Of a stretch of DNA of 64,000 nt, positions 23,518 through 34,122 are shown one piece after another. This stretch comes from Takakia lepidozioides (lineage: Eukaryota; Streptophyta; Takakiopsida; Takakiales; Takakiaceae), in NCBI GenBank assembly GCA_030704615.1, contig CM060732.1, positions 27,280,001 to 27,344,000 of the forward strand, written 5' to 3'. Under the pieces are notes generated by a model, which was not told where the DNA came from, made no database searches, and saw only the letters and a program-made list of their open reading frames with translations. The translations under genes and the position numbers were made by a program. Numbering within the stretch: position 1 is the first letter of the stretch; every line of letters begins with the position of its first letter.

Positions 23518-25178
23518 ATGATGTTAGCTGCAACTTCTGAACCTTCTTCTTCCAAGCGTCCTAGGATAGAGATGAATAGTGATGGTGCTCCTGCAGAAGA
23601 TCGACCGTCTTGTTTGTCTCCAAGGGGTTATTCTCCTACTCCAAGGCCGCACGTTGGGATTTTTTTCAACCAGAATGATCATTCTCCAGACTTTGTGGAT
23701 GCTATTCGCAAGTTGTTGGACAACTCTTTGGCTCAGTACAAGAAGGATTTCAAGAGACTTCAACGTCTCAAGGCAACTTTCGACAAACTCAGATCTCATA
23801 AAGTTGCCGGTGAAATTCCTCGGAAAGAGGTGCAGAAACAACTTTCCAACTCAGGAAAAAAAATTTCTCTCTCTCCTACTCGCCCTAAGCAACATCAACG
23901 AGCGCGTTCTTCCTCTCCTAACCACAAGAGGCAACAACAGCGTGGCCGCTCACCTGCTCGACGAGTCTTCAAGACTCAACCTACCGGTCGAGGCACTTCA
24001 GCAAAAGCCAAGGTAACTTCCTCCAATGCAAACTCTTCAAAGCAGCAGGGAAATGACCAACATCGAAATGGGACTGCTCGCACCCGTTTCGCTGCATCGC
24101 GTTCACCTTCTCCGAGCAAATCTGCCCTACGTTCTCAGACCCGTTCTGAAGATAACCATTTGATAGATTCTATATCTTTGTTCTGTCGGATAGGCAACTT
24201 CCTGGCGACGTGCTTTTGTTCACCTTTGATGTGGAGTCATTGTATCCTAGCATTCATACTGGGGACGGGCTTCGACAATTGAAGGAGATGATTGCCGGCA
24301 AGTTCAAGTCGCTTCGGTTTGAAAGATTCGTTGTGAGTCTTTCTCGCATGATGTTGGAGAATAACTATCTTCAATTTGGCTCAAGCTATTGGCATCAGAT
24401 CCGAGGCACAACAATGGGTAGCAACTTTGCTATTGTTTATGCTTGTCTCTTTCTTTGCAGCTTAGAAAGAGAGTTGGCTGGTGCTGGAGGAGGTATGTGG
24501 CCTCTATACTACAAGAGATACATCGATGATGGATTTGGAATTTGGGCAAGATCTCGAGCAAGTTTGGAGGCTTAGCTCGATGGATACAACTCTCTTCGTC
24601 CCACAATTTGGAATCAAAGGGTAATCTCTGAGTCTACGGTTGACATTCTTGATATTCAGTTCTTCAAGAGAGTTGATTTTGTCAACCATGGGATTTTATT
24701 TTCGAGATGTCATCAAAAGACACTCAACACATACCAGTATTTGCCATGGACCTCGTGTCATCCACGACACCAAAAACGAGCATTCATCATTGGCGAATTA
24801 CGACGTTACACTTTGAGGGAGAGCACACGGGCAGGTTTTTCCGAGATCAGGCAACTGTTCTATGAGCGACTGCATGCTCGAGGCTATCGAAAGTCTTTTA
24901 TCTTGGAATGTTTTATGCTTTGTGACTATACACAACGTGCTACACTGTTGACTTCGGAGTCCACTCGTAAGTTGACGGGCAAGCGGGCCCCCTTGGTTCT
25001 GAAACTTGAGCATTCGCGTTATACTCGAGCTCTAAGCTTTGAGGGAGTCCTAAACCCTAAACTTCATGTGGGCTTTTTGAAAGATCCGCAGTTAGCGTCA
25101 TTTGACAGACCTATGGTATGTTGGAAGAGGGCACGGAACTTGCGTTCCTATCTAGTTCGTGCTATGTTACAAATCTAG
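23518..25178 (+). pseudogene. Penelope-like reverse transcriptase, endonuclease-deficient, rearranged
   Basis: The first frame (23518 to about 24170) gives a basic, Ser/Arg/Lys-rich N-terminal region. RT then appears in another frame from about 24190: FDVESLYPSI, then GTTMGSN, then the catalytic YKRYIDDGFGIW at about 24510-24545. A TAG at 24573-24575 and another frame change follow. The thumb and C-terminal part (24580-25178) contains YLPWTSCHPRHQKRAF, RLHARGYRKSF and the RNLRSYLVRAML ending. It stops exactly where a GIY-YIG endonuclease would begin in canonical Penelope elements, so it fits the endonuclease-lacking, telomere-associated class (Athena/Coprina-like). The region between the N-terminus and the RT palm is shortened, indicating an internal deletion. 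Confidence 0.75.
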
Positions 25179-25476
25179 AGGCTAGTTGTATTTGAAACAT
25201 GCAGTTAGCTTCTAGTTTGGATGATTATCCATTTTGGAGAGAACATTATGATGTTTTTCATCTAGAATTTCATGCGTTGGATATTTCTCTCATGCCGAGA
25301 AAACTTTGGATGTTTTTTCATCTAAGTTTTCATGTGTTGGACGATCTCTCCAGCCGAGACAATTTTGGATGTTTTCCATCCATTAGATATTTTCTTTCCC
25401 CCCCCCCCCCCCCCGAGACAAATTCACTTTCCGTAGTATATAAGCTGGGTGAGGGGTGCACATTGTATCTCTTTTC

Positions 25477-25533
25477 CTTCTATTTCCCACTGATGAGCTC
25501 ACGTGCTGAGCGAAACTAGTTTGGGGATTATAG
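25477..25533 (+). ncRNA. Hammerhead ribozyme, type I, minimal stem III
   Basis: The core CUGAUGA is at 25490-25496. Stem II is GCUCA/UGAGC (25497-25501 with 25507-25511, loop CGUGC), followed by GAA at 25512-25514. Stem III is the palindrome ACUAGU at 25515-25520, and the cleavage-site nucleotide is U at 25521. Stem I pairs CUAUUUCCCA (25480-25489) with UGGGGAUUAUAG (25522-25533), with one G-U and one mismatch. All core residues fit the consensus. A 2-bp stem III with a palindromic sequence is typical of Penelope-element hammerheads, which are thought to work as dimers. Predicted cleavage is after 25521. Confidence 0.88.
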
Positions 25534-26062
25534 AGATTCGCTTTGCTGCATCTGTGTTCTTGTCTCTTTGTCTCATTGGCGTTGTTGTTGTTGTTGAGTT
25601 TTAGATTTGATCTTCTGCATAGTTCATTGCATTCATTTGCTTTGTGTCTATTGTAGTGCATGTTTTAAACTCATTTTCGAGTGTTGCATGTTAGATCTCA
25701 TTCTAAGACTGTTCTTTAGTGTGTCTATTCTCTTGCATAGAGATAGGTTACTATTCTCCTGTCCTTACAATGAATTAGTTTCATCACACACACTTGTCTC
25801 TTGTATATCTTTGCATTTGCACTTTAGAACGTTTCAACATCACTCCCACTCAGTTCTATTCTAGTTTTCTGTGTCTTAGGATCGATTCTTTTAGTGTTGA
25901 TTCACAGGCTAGATATTTCTACAAGTTTTTTAAGGTGTCCATAACTGGCCCCCCCTAAAAACTTGTTTGCACTTTGTTTCTATTGCACCCGGTGCATTCG
26001 CGGTTCGAACTTTGTTGCACTACTACATGTATTTGTTTCCACTCTTTCATAGACTTGGAAGT
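25522..26062 (+). repeat. Penelope terminal unit B
   Basis: It starts at the hammerhead cleavage site (TGGGGATTATAGAG) and runs through the shared leader to TACATGTATTTGTTTCC. It then joins a 70-bp piece of the element's own RT region (26060-26135, matching about 24565-24640). Confidence 0.75.
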
Positions 26063-26064
26063 TT

Positions 26065-26138
26065 GGCTCCATGGATACAATTCTCGTAGTCCCACAATTC
26101 AGATTCAAAGGGTAATCTCTAAGTCCGAATTTCTGAGT
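26065..26138 (+). pseudogene. Short RT-region fragment of the Penelope element
   Basis: CTCCATGGATACAA to AAGGGTAATCTCTAAGTC matches the RT 3' part at about 24570-24635 with several substitutions. It is a deletion derivative fused directly to terminal unit B. Confidence 0.7.
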
Positions 26139-26139
26139 C

Positions 26140-26357
26140 GGAGGCAGTCCGCATCAGCATTTCCTACCTGTCTGGCCCCAAGCCCCACTGTTTCTTTTTC
26201 AAGAACTCGTTATACCTGCATTGCTGCATAATTGACCTCACAATGTCATCCGTTGTGGCAGTGAGGATGTCCACCAGATGCGCCGCAGAGGAGGCACGCT
26301 AGGAAGAATGCAATGATTTGGCCATGTTTGCTGTCGGTGTCGGAGTCGAGACACATT
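26140..26357 (-). pseudogene. Fragment of the SWIM transposase-like gene
   Basis: The reverse complement of this segment matches 61331-61560 (exon 2 start of the transposase-like gene), including the CGACTCCGACACCGAC and CAGTGGGGCTTGGGGCC stretches. It has several substitutions, deletions and a stop. It lies between Penelope pieces and ends at GTAAACCCTAAACCCC. Confidence 0.8.
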
Positions 26358-26422
26358 TGTAAACCCTAAACCCCACTCTTTTGTAAACCCTAAACCTGTA
26401 ACCTTAAACCCTAAACCCAAAG
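26357..26422. repeat. Interstitial telomeric repeats (CCCTAAA)
   Basis: Four to five imperfect CCCTAAA units, including GTAAACCCTAAAC twice, end at AAACCCAAAGAC, right before the next Penelope unit. The motif is the plant-type telomere repeat. Confidence 0.8.
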
Positions 26423-26955
26423 ACTTGGGGATTATAGAGATTCGCTTTGTTGCATCTTGTGTTCTTGTCTCTTTGTCTCATTGGCGTTGTTGTTGTTGTT
26501 GAGTTTTAGATTTGATCTTCTGCATAGTTCATTGCATTCATTTGCTTTGTGTCTATTGTAGTGAATGTTTTAAACTCCTTTTCGAGTGTTGCATGTTAGA
26601 TCTCCTTCTAAGACTGTTCTTTAGTGTATTTATTCTCTTACTTAGAGATAGGTTACTATTTTCCTGTCCTTGCAGTGAATTAGTTTCATCCCACACATTT
26701 GCCTCTTGCATATCTTTGCATTCGCACTTTAGAACATTGCAACATCACTCCCACTCAGTTCTATTCTAGTTTTCTGTGTCTCATGATTGATTCTTTTAGT
26801 TTTGATTCGCACGCTAGATATTTCTATAAGTTTTCTAAGGTGTCCATAACTGGCCCCCCCTAAAAACTTGTTTGCACTTTGTTATTAATGCACACCCGGT
26901 GCATTCGCGGTTCGAACTCTGTTGCACTGTTACATGTATTTGTTTCCATTCTTTT
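26423..26955 (+). repeat. Penelope terminal unit C, starting at the ribozyme cut
   Basis: The unit begins TTGGGGATTATAGAGATTCG, the sequence that follows the predicted hammerhead cleavage site in unit B to within one or two bases, and is preceded by CCCTAAACCC-type repeats. The ribozyme core itself is absent here. It runs to TTTTGTAAACCCTAAACCC. Confidence 0.8.
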
Positions 26956-27350
26956 GTAAACCCTAAACCCTAAACTCCCTTTCGAGTAGCACATGTGAGA
27001 TCTGCATCTAAGTTGTTCCTAGTGTGTCCATTCTCTTGCAAAACAGAGATAGGGTTCTATTCTCCTGTGCATCCAGTGAAATAGTTCTCATACGCACATT
27101 TGCCTCTTGCATAGGTTTGCAGTTGCATTTTAGGACACCTCGCATATTTCTATTCTACTTTCATGTCTCTTAGGATCTTTCCTTTCAGGTTTGATTCACA
27201 GGATCTGAAATTTTTCCAGGGGTGCATAATTGGCCCCCCTAAAACTTGTTTGCCCGGATTGTGTTTATCTTGCACCCGGTGCATCCGCGTTGTAGTGCTA
27301 CACTTGTTTGACACTTTATGTAAACCCTAAACCTAAACCCTAAACTTCGT
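26956..27350 (+). repeat. Penelope terminal unit D with telomeric ends
   Basis: CCCTAAACCCTAAACTCC at about 26960 joins a 5'-truncated, diverged terminal unit (TTTCGAGTAGCACATG through TTGCACCCGGTGCATCCGC). It ends in AAACCCTAAACCTAAACCCTAAAC at 27323-27345. Confidence 0.7.
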
Positions 27351-28300
27351 TATGGGTGTGTGATTAATATTCAACTTTCATAACTCTTCATAACTCTTCA
27401 TAACTACAATTTTAAATTAATAAGTGAAGTCGATATAGATGATTATTATGAATGCTAGTAAATAATGGAGTTGGTGAGTGTCATCATTAATGTAACCAAC
27501 ACTACTGATCAGTAATACAATTTTGTTTGATTTGTAATAAACAATGACAACCTATATATTTTGTCGGTTTCTGTATATTTGGTCAACACAGTTTGTAGTA
27601 ATGAATGTTACATGTGGTTGGTGTGATTTTAGTTTTCATAAGTATTTACAACCACTACTTATTATATTATAACTTAGAAGTTTGATTTATATGTTTATTT
27701 AATAGTATTATCTTAAAGAGTATATATAGGTATGTTAACTTCACAACGAACTCACAACTTCTATAGTCTTTCACCGTCTTCCATTTTGTTGCTTTCAATC
27801 TGTTATAGTCTTTCAGAGTGTTTCACAATCTTTTAGAATTTTCCAGTCTCTCATGATCTTGCTTATCCTCTTTCAACATTTCTGTTCATCTTTCGTAGTT
27901 TTTGACAAGGTCGCCTATAATCAGACTCTCTTAATTGATTACAGCAGAAAGAAAAAATAGATTGAAATACTTAGAATCAGATGTTACATGTTTAAGAGTA
28001 GTGTGTAGTTACAAATGAATAACTTTTTGTATAAAAGTTAAATTTTGAATAACTTTTGATTATTTTTAATAGTAAATGTGTCGATTTAATTCATAAAGTA
28101 ATATAACTTTTAATACAACTTTTAATAATTCTAATTTAGAGGATGACTAAAAAGATGAAAACCAAAAATAACTAAAAATATTATTAAAATATAAAAGATA
28201 AACAATTAAATCTTTTATTGCTATATGCAACTCGTTCTTCCACTTAAGTCTAGAAGTGGTCTCTCCTGCTGCTCTCATTCTCTCGTTCACTGATCTCACT
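27351..28300. other. AT-rich spacer, no gene seen
   Basis: Low-complexity AT-rich DNA with short direct repeats (CATAACTCTT three times near 27385, and several TCTTTCA phrases near 27770-27900). No open frame of interest and no RNA gene is recognised. Confidence 0.5.
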
Positions 28301-28541
28301 CACTCTCATTCCTTCTTATCTTTCAACTCTTTGGCTCCCACCAAGATGGGATAGGAGGATGTATCTCAGATGGGAGGCCCTAATGGGAGGGGGCGGCAAA
28401 CTTTTTTTTGTGTAGCAGACGCAAAAAACACAAAAGGGATGAGTTGAGGTTGTTGGTACAAGACGGGAATTGGATTCGAGATCACAGAATTGCGCACGGA
28501 CAAGAGAGGATACCACTTCCTTATTTGCCTTGTTGTTTGGA

Positions 28542-28773
28542 ATGGAGACCCTGCATGTGTATTTGAAGAAAACCTTCAGTGACAAAGAGCAGTTAGACCT
28601 AACATTACTATTTCTCAAGTCCGAGGGAGTGCCGGAGACAGTTCTAGAGGCACCTTTGACTGACACAGTACGAAGAGGTCTGAGCGAGCTTGATCTTCCC
28701 GCCCGTTGGACTAATTACCACCGGGCTCTCTACAAGGGCTTGTGTCGTGTGACAGCAGCTTCCTCTTCCGCAG
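28542..28773 (+). CDS. Header exon of a third kinase-effector locus
   Basis: The ATG at 28542 opens 77 codons (METLHVYLKKTFSDKEQ, then a helical Leu-rich part, then LPARWTNYHRALYKGL). It ends with a phase-1 donor, CCGCAG|GTGCA, at 28773. The open frame extends upstream to 28470, so the true start could be earlier. This header is unrelated in sequence to the other two but ends with the same G| junction. It is followed by intronic repeat copy III and then the duplicated kinase exon at 34123. Function unrecognised. Confidence 0.55.
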
Positions 28774-28929
28774 GTGCAACTTCACCTTACCTTGAACTTG
28801 AATTGTAATTTTGTATTATTTCGGGGTTTGCAAGTGTTTCAAGCTTTGAAAACTTTCACTACTACGTTTAGGGGGGGTTAGCGACGCCGGGACCCCGGGT
28901 GAGCCGGACGTGCCGACCCCCTGCGACGC

Positions 28930-31900
28930 AAGAACCACAACAGTGACAGCCTTAAAGGACTCAGATTCAAGATTGGATTGGATTGTAAGGAATCTCTGCA
29001 TTTCAGTATGGTCTGTGATTGACCCTCATGCTTTTCTATACCTTCTCTCTTGCTTTTGTTGCTTTTCTTTGTTTTTCTGTCTTGAGTTCGAGTAGTGCAA
29101 GCAGTCAATGAACAGAAGGTCAAGTGCTTAGGGTTTGCAAATAATTTATTTATTCCATAGGATGGAATCTGCTCAGATTCAAGATAGAACAACAATAGAA
29201 CAATAGTGGAAAGAAAAGGGACAATTCTTCATGATTAGTTTGTTTCTTAGCTATGGCTAGTGTTAGGGTAGTGACGTGCGGTTAACGATCTCCCTTTGAA
29301 GGTGGGGTTACTTTATTTTCATACTTGCCCTCTAGACCCCCGATGACAATGCAAATCAATAATTCTATTGCCGTCGCAAGTGTTACCGCAGCACTATAGT
29401 TCATTGCTGCATGTTAGCCTCACCTTACCGTGGGCCCAGGTTATGTAGATTCTTGGCACCTTGACTTCAGAATCTTTGCTTGATTATGACCTGTTGTTCT
29501 ACGAGCCCACATACTCATGCAGGTATGCTTTAGGACCGTGTAGGCGAGATTCTTCCGGAGCTGTTAGGGTTTCGTGCTAAAATGTGTTTTGCCAGCTCTT
29601 TGAATGTCTAAGTTTTCCAGACTTAAAGGACTATTGTTTTGTTAAGGTCGGTCAGATTGCGGCAGATGAGGGCAGGTTTAAAGTGTTCTGCGTTCTTGTC
29701 TTCTTTTCTCTTCGGTGTGTTACGTTTTCCCAGTCTATATACATTGGCTGTCACTGTTGTGGTTCTTGCCAAGATCCAGGTAGGGTACATGTATTGGTTG
29801 TGCAATTGTTGGTGTTATGATGATTGGCTGTAAGGCCAACCAGAATCTTTTGTCATTACGGCCATGGTGGGTTAAGTTTATGTCACTGTACAACTTCTCC
29901 CAGTAAAGCCTCTTCTGATCCCTTACAAGCTGATTGACCTCTTTACGCAGTTGGTAGTATCTAGACCAGAGTCCTTATAGAGCGCCTGCCTCTCAGCAAT
30001 CTTGAGCTTGATCTCATGGGTCCACCAATTTACTGCTCTACCACAGATAATTAGTTTCCTTCCATGACTCGGGTTAGGGTTTCAAATCTTCATCTGATTT
30101 TTGTTACGTCTCTTGCTTCTTGGTTGAACGGTGTTGTGTCTGTCTTCGCAGCCTACTTTCTGTGTGGGATTGTTGGTTATGGAAACCATGGTTGATGGTT
30201 TAGGGTGTCAGATAGTGCGTCAAGGAGGGAATCTGGTGAGTGTAAGTTTGTAGGGTTTGCTACCAATGTGTGAAGAATGAGTTTCTGTTCTCTCTTCAGT
30301 ACTTTGATGCATGTGACCTGTGAATCAGTAGTGTCGTTCAAACCTTTACGATTTCTTGAGTACCATCTTCAGAGGATAGAAAGCTCTAGCCAAAATTGTG
30401 CGCATGTTTTGAGCCGTTAATTGGTCGATGACAGAATGTGGTTGTTGGTGACCTTTGTGAGTTAACCAAAACCGGCTTGGCTGCAGAACCTTCTGTGACA
30501 GTGTTCACCCATTAGCTAGGGTGTCAGATAGTGCATCATGGAGAGAGTCTGGTGAATGTCGATGGGTTGCCTAGGGCAGTCTGAGCCCGTTTGTTTTTAT
30601 GTCTGCAATTCTGATTGTGGGCAGGCACATTTGAATTCTTGCAAGACAATTGCAATTTTTTTGGTTTCTTGGCTGCGTTGTGCACTCAGGGTTTCAACAG
30701 CTTCTCCCAATCCCGTGTGTGATCCTGTGATTCATTCGATAGATCCATGTTAACAAGTAAAATATGAGGAGGGTCCTTTGGCTCTCCCTAGAATCTACAG
30801 CACCTTCTACCTCCCTCCTTGTATCACCATGGGCAAGAGGAGAGATCTTGAAGTGACTGTTGAAATCTTGTTTTGTTTTTACAAGCACCTGATCCTTGTG
30901 GTGGTCTGAGTTTCTTAGGGCTCTGCAGCCTGAGTTTACTGATAGTGAGGTTCAAGTACTTAGAGTTTGTCGTCACCAGATCATTTGCTCCTTTTGAAGA
31001 GGAAATGATAATATTAGTTATGACCTCAGAATCCTTGGGATTATGATCTCAAATGCCCATTAGCAGCATATTATTTGTATGTGGAATTCTGGTTACCGAC
31101 ACACTCATTTTGGAGTAAGGGTTTTCACAAGGATTATATGCATTGCACTGCTTCTTGGAAATGTCTGGCCGTGAACCTTTGTGGGCACTTTTCGTGCGAG
31201 GTCAGAGGGCAAGCCCTTCTGAATCTCTTGAAGCGCAGTTGTCGGTCAGATTGCGGCAGATGATGGCAGGTTTGAAGTGTTGTGTGGCCTGAAACCCTAA
31301 CTCTAAACCGTCATTTTGGTAGTTCACTTGTGAGTGATTGCCGTCCTTGCATCCACTTCTATTTTTATTGTGAGGGAGAGGGAGCCTTCCTTTGTGTCTC
31401 TGGAGCTCTCTTGGATTTTTTGCATCCACAACCATAACCGTAACAGTTTTGGACGGGCTCAATGGCATCCCAAGAGTATGTACAGGGTTCCTGTTTCAAA
31501 TCTTCATCTGATTTTTGTTACGTCTCTTGCTTCTTGGTTGAACGGTGTTGTGTCTGTCTTCGCAGCCTACTTTCTTTGTTGGGATCGTTGGTTATGGAAG
31601 CCATGGTTGATGGTTTAGGGTGTCAGATAGTGCGTCAAGGAGGGAGTCTGGTGAGTGTAAGTCTGTAGGGTTTGCTACCAATGTGTGAAGAATGAGTTTC
31701 TGTTCTCTCTTCAGTACTTTGATGCACGTGACCTGCGAATCAGTAGTGTTGTTCAAACCTTTACGATTTCTTGAGTACCATCTTCAGAGGATAGAAAGCT
31801 CTAGCCGAAATTGTGCGCATGTTTTGAGCTGTTAATTGGTCAATGACAGAATGTGGTTGTTGGTGACTTATGTGAGTTAACCAAAACCGCCTTGGCTGCA

Positions 31901-34122
31901 AAACCTTCTGCATTGCACTGCTTCTTGGAAATGTCTGGCCATGAACCTTTGTGGGCACTTTTCGTGCGAGGCAAGCCCTTCTGAATCTCTTGAAGCGCAG
32001 TGGTCGGTCAGATTGCGGCAGATGATGGCAGGTTTAAAGTGTTGTGTGGCCTGAAACCCTAACTCTAAACCGTCATTTTGGTAGTTCACTTGTGAGTGAT
32101 TGCCGTCCTTGCATCCACTTCTATTTTACTGTGAGGGAGAGGGAGCCTTCCTTTGTGTCTCTGGAGCTCTCTTGGATTTTTTGCATCCACAACCATAACC
32201 GTAACAGTTTTGGACAGGCTCAATGGCATCCCAAGAGTATGTACAGGGTTCGGGTTTCAAATCTTCATCTGATTTTTGTTACGTCTCTTGCTTCTTGGTT
32301 GAACGGTGTTGTGTCTGTCTTCGCAGCCTACTTTCTGTGTGGGATTGTTGGTTATGGAAACCATGGTTGATGGTTTAGGGTGTCAGATAGTGCGTCAAGG
32401 AGGGAATCTGGTGAGTGTAAGTTTGTAGGGTTTGCTACCAATGTGTGAAGAATGAGTTTCTGTTCTCTCTTCAGTACTTTGATGCACGTGACCTGCGAAT
32501 CAGTAGTGTTGTTCAAACCTTTACGATTTCTTGAGTACCATCTTCAGAGGATAGAAAGCTCTAGCCGAAATTGTGCGCATGTTTTGAGCTGTTAATTGGT
32601 CGATGACAGAATGTGGTTGTTGGTGACTTATGTGAGTTAACCAAAACCGCCTTGGCTGCAAAACCTTCTGTGGCAGTGTTCACCCATTAGCTAGGGTGTC
32701 AGATAGTGCGTCATGGAGAGAGTCTGGTGAATGTCGATGGGTTGCCTAGGGCAGTCTGAGCCCGTTTGTTTTTATGTCTGCAATTCTGATGATGGGCAGG
32801 CACATTTGAATTCTTGATGGGCAGTTGATTGTTGAACCCGCTGCAGTTGCTGATTTGTTCGATGATTCGTTCAATGCGTAGCATGGAGTCAAGTGTTTGC
32901 AATTTTTTGGTTTCTTGGCTGCGTTGTGCACTCGGGGTTTCAACAGCTTCTCCCAATCCCGTGTGTGATCCTGTGTACGGTTGATACACGCAGTTTATTC
33001 ATTCGATAGATCCATGTTAACAAGTAAAATGTGAGGAGGGTCCTTTGAAAGACACGGTTGTTTGTTATTTATATGTGGAATTGTGGTTGAGCACTACATG
33101 ATAGATGCAACTCAACAACATGGGTTGGTCACATACATCTGTTGTGGGGATACTTCTCAAAGATTTTGTAGCACCTACAACAGGTAGCAGGGTTTTGCTT
33201 TTCTTCCTGCTTTTGTTGCTTTTCTTTGTTTTTCTGTCTTGAGTTCGAGTAGTTTAAGCAGTCAAGCGATTCCTTGGACCCAGGATGCTCCTTCAACAAC
33301 AGACACATGTAAAGGCAGTGGTAAACCCTTCTCCCTGTCATCGGGGTTTTGTCATCGGGATAATTTAGGTTTTCCTGTGGCGGTCTGAGTTTCTTAGGGC
33401 TCTGCGGCCTGAGTTTGCTAATAGTGAGGTTTAAGTACTTAGGGTTTGTTGTCACCAGATCGTTTCAAGGTTATTGAAAGCTTTGCAAACTTTGTGAAGG
33501 CAGGCAGAAGCTCCACTTGCCTTCACTCCATAAATTTTTGCAAGGCTTTCGTAGCAAGGGTTGTAGGGTATGTCTTCTTGTACTTACTGGAGCTGTTTGT
33601 CCCGTAGGTTATGTTTACTCCCGCAGGGTCCCCTAAATCCCCAACGTCCCGTTTGGTGTAATTCAGAGGTTGTGTAGATTCTTGGCACCTAGGTTGCTGA
33701 TGCTGGGATCTTTTCTTGATTCTTTTCATAACTAGGGTTTGTTTGATGCGTGGCTGCAAATATGAGTAGTATCGTTCAAACCCCTCATTTCTCGTGAGTG
33801 CCTAGGGTTGTCTTTATTTGTTGCATCGAGTATTTGTGGAGTTCTTGATACTTAGGTTTTGTTTCTGGAGTTTGTCTGGACAATGATTAGCTAGAGTAAC
33901 GAGTTGCCTTGTGGTGGTTTGAGATTCTCAGGGTCCTGTGGCCTGAGTTTGCTGATAGTGAGGGGTTCGTTTGTCACCGGATCATGGTAACTTCTGCCTT
34001 GATATTCTGGTAGTTGACTGTCATTTTGGTCGTTCACTTGTGAGTGCTTGCCGTCCTTGCATCCACTTCTATTGTTATTCTGAGTCATTTTGTTGCTGTT
34101 GTTTGTGATACATCTCAAGCAG
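28930..34122 (+). repeat. Intronic repeat family, copy III (internally duplicated)
   Basis: This contains at least three partial copies of the blocks seen at 5.2-7.5 kb: 28960-29250 matches 6925-7215; 30075-30780 matches 5850-6660; 30865-31905 and 31906-33460 are two more tandem copies. Block junctions are abrupt. 31970-33458 is the direct counterpart of inverted copy II. Two short stretches (29250-30060 and 33470-33870) are only partly repetitive and hold no recognisable gene. Confidence 0.7.
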
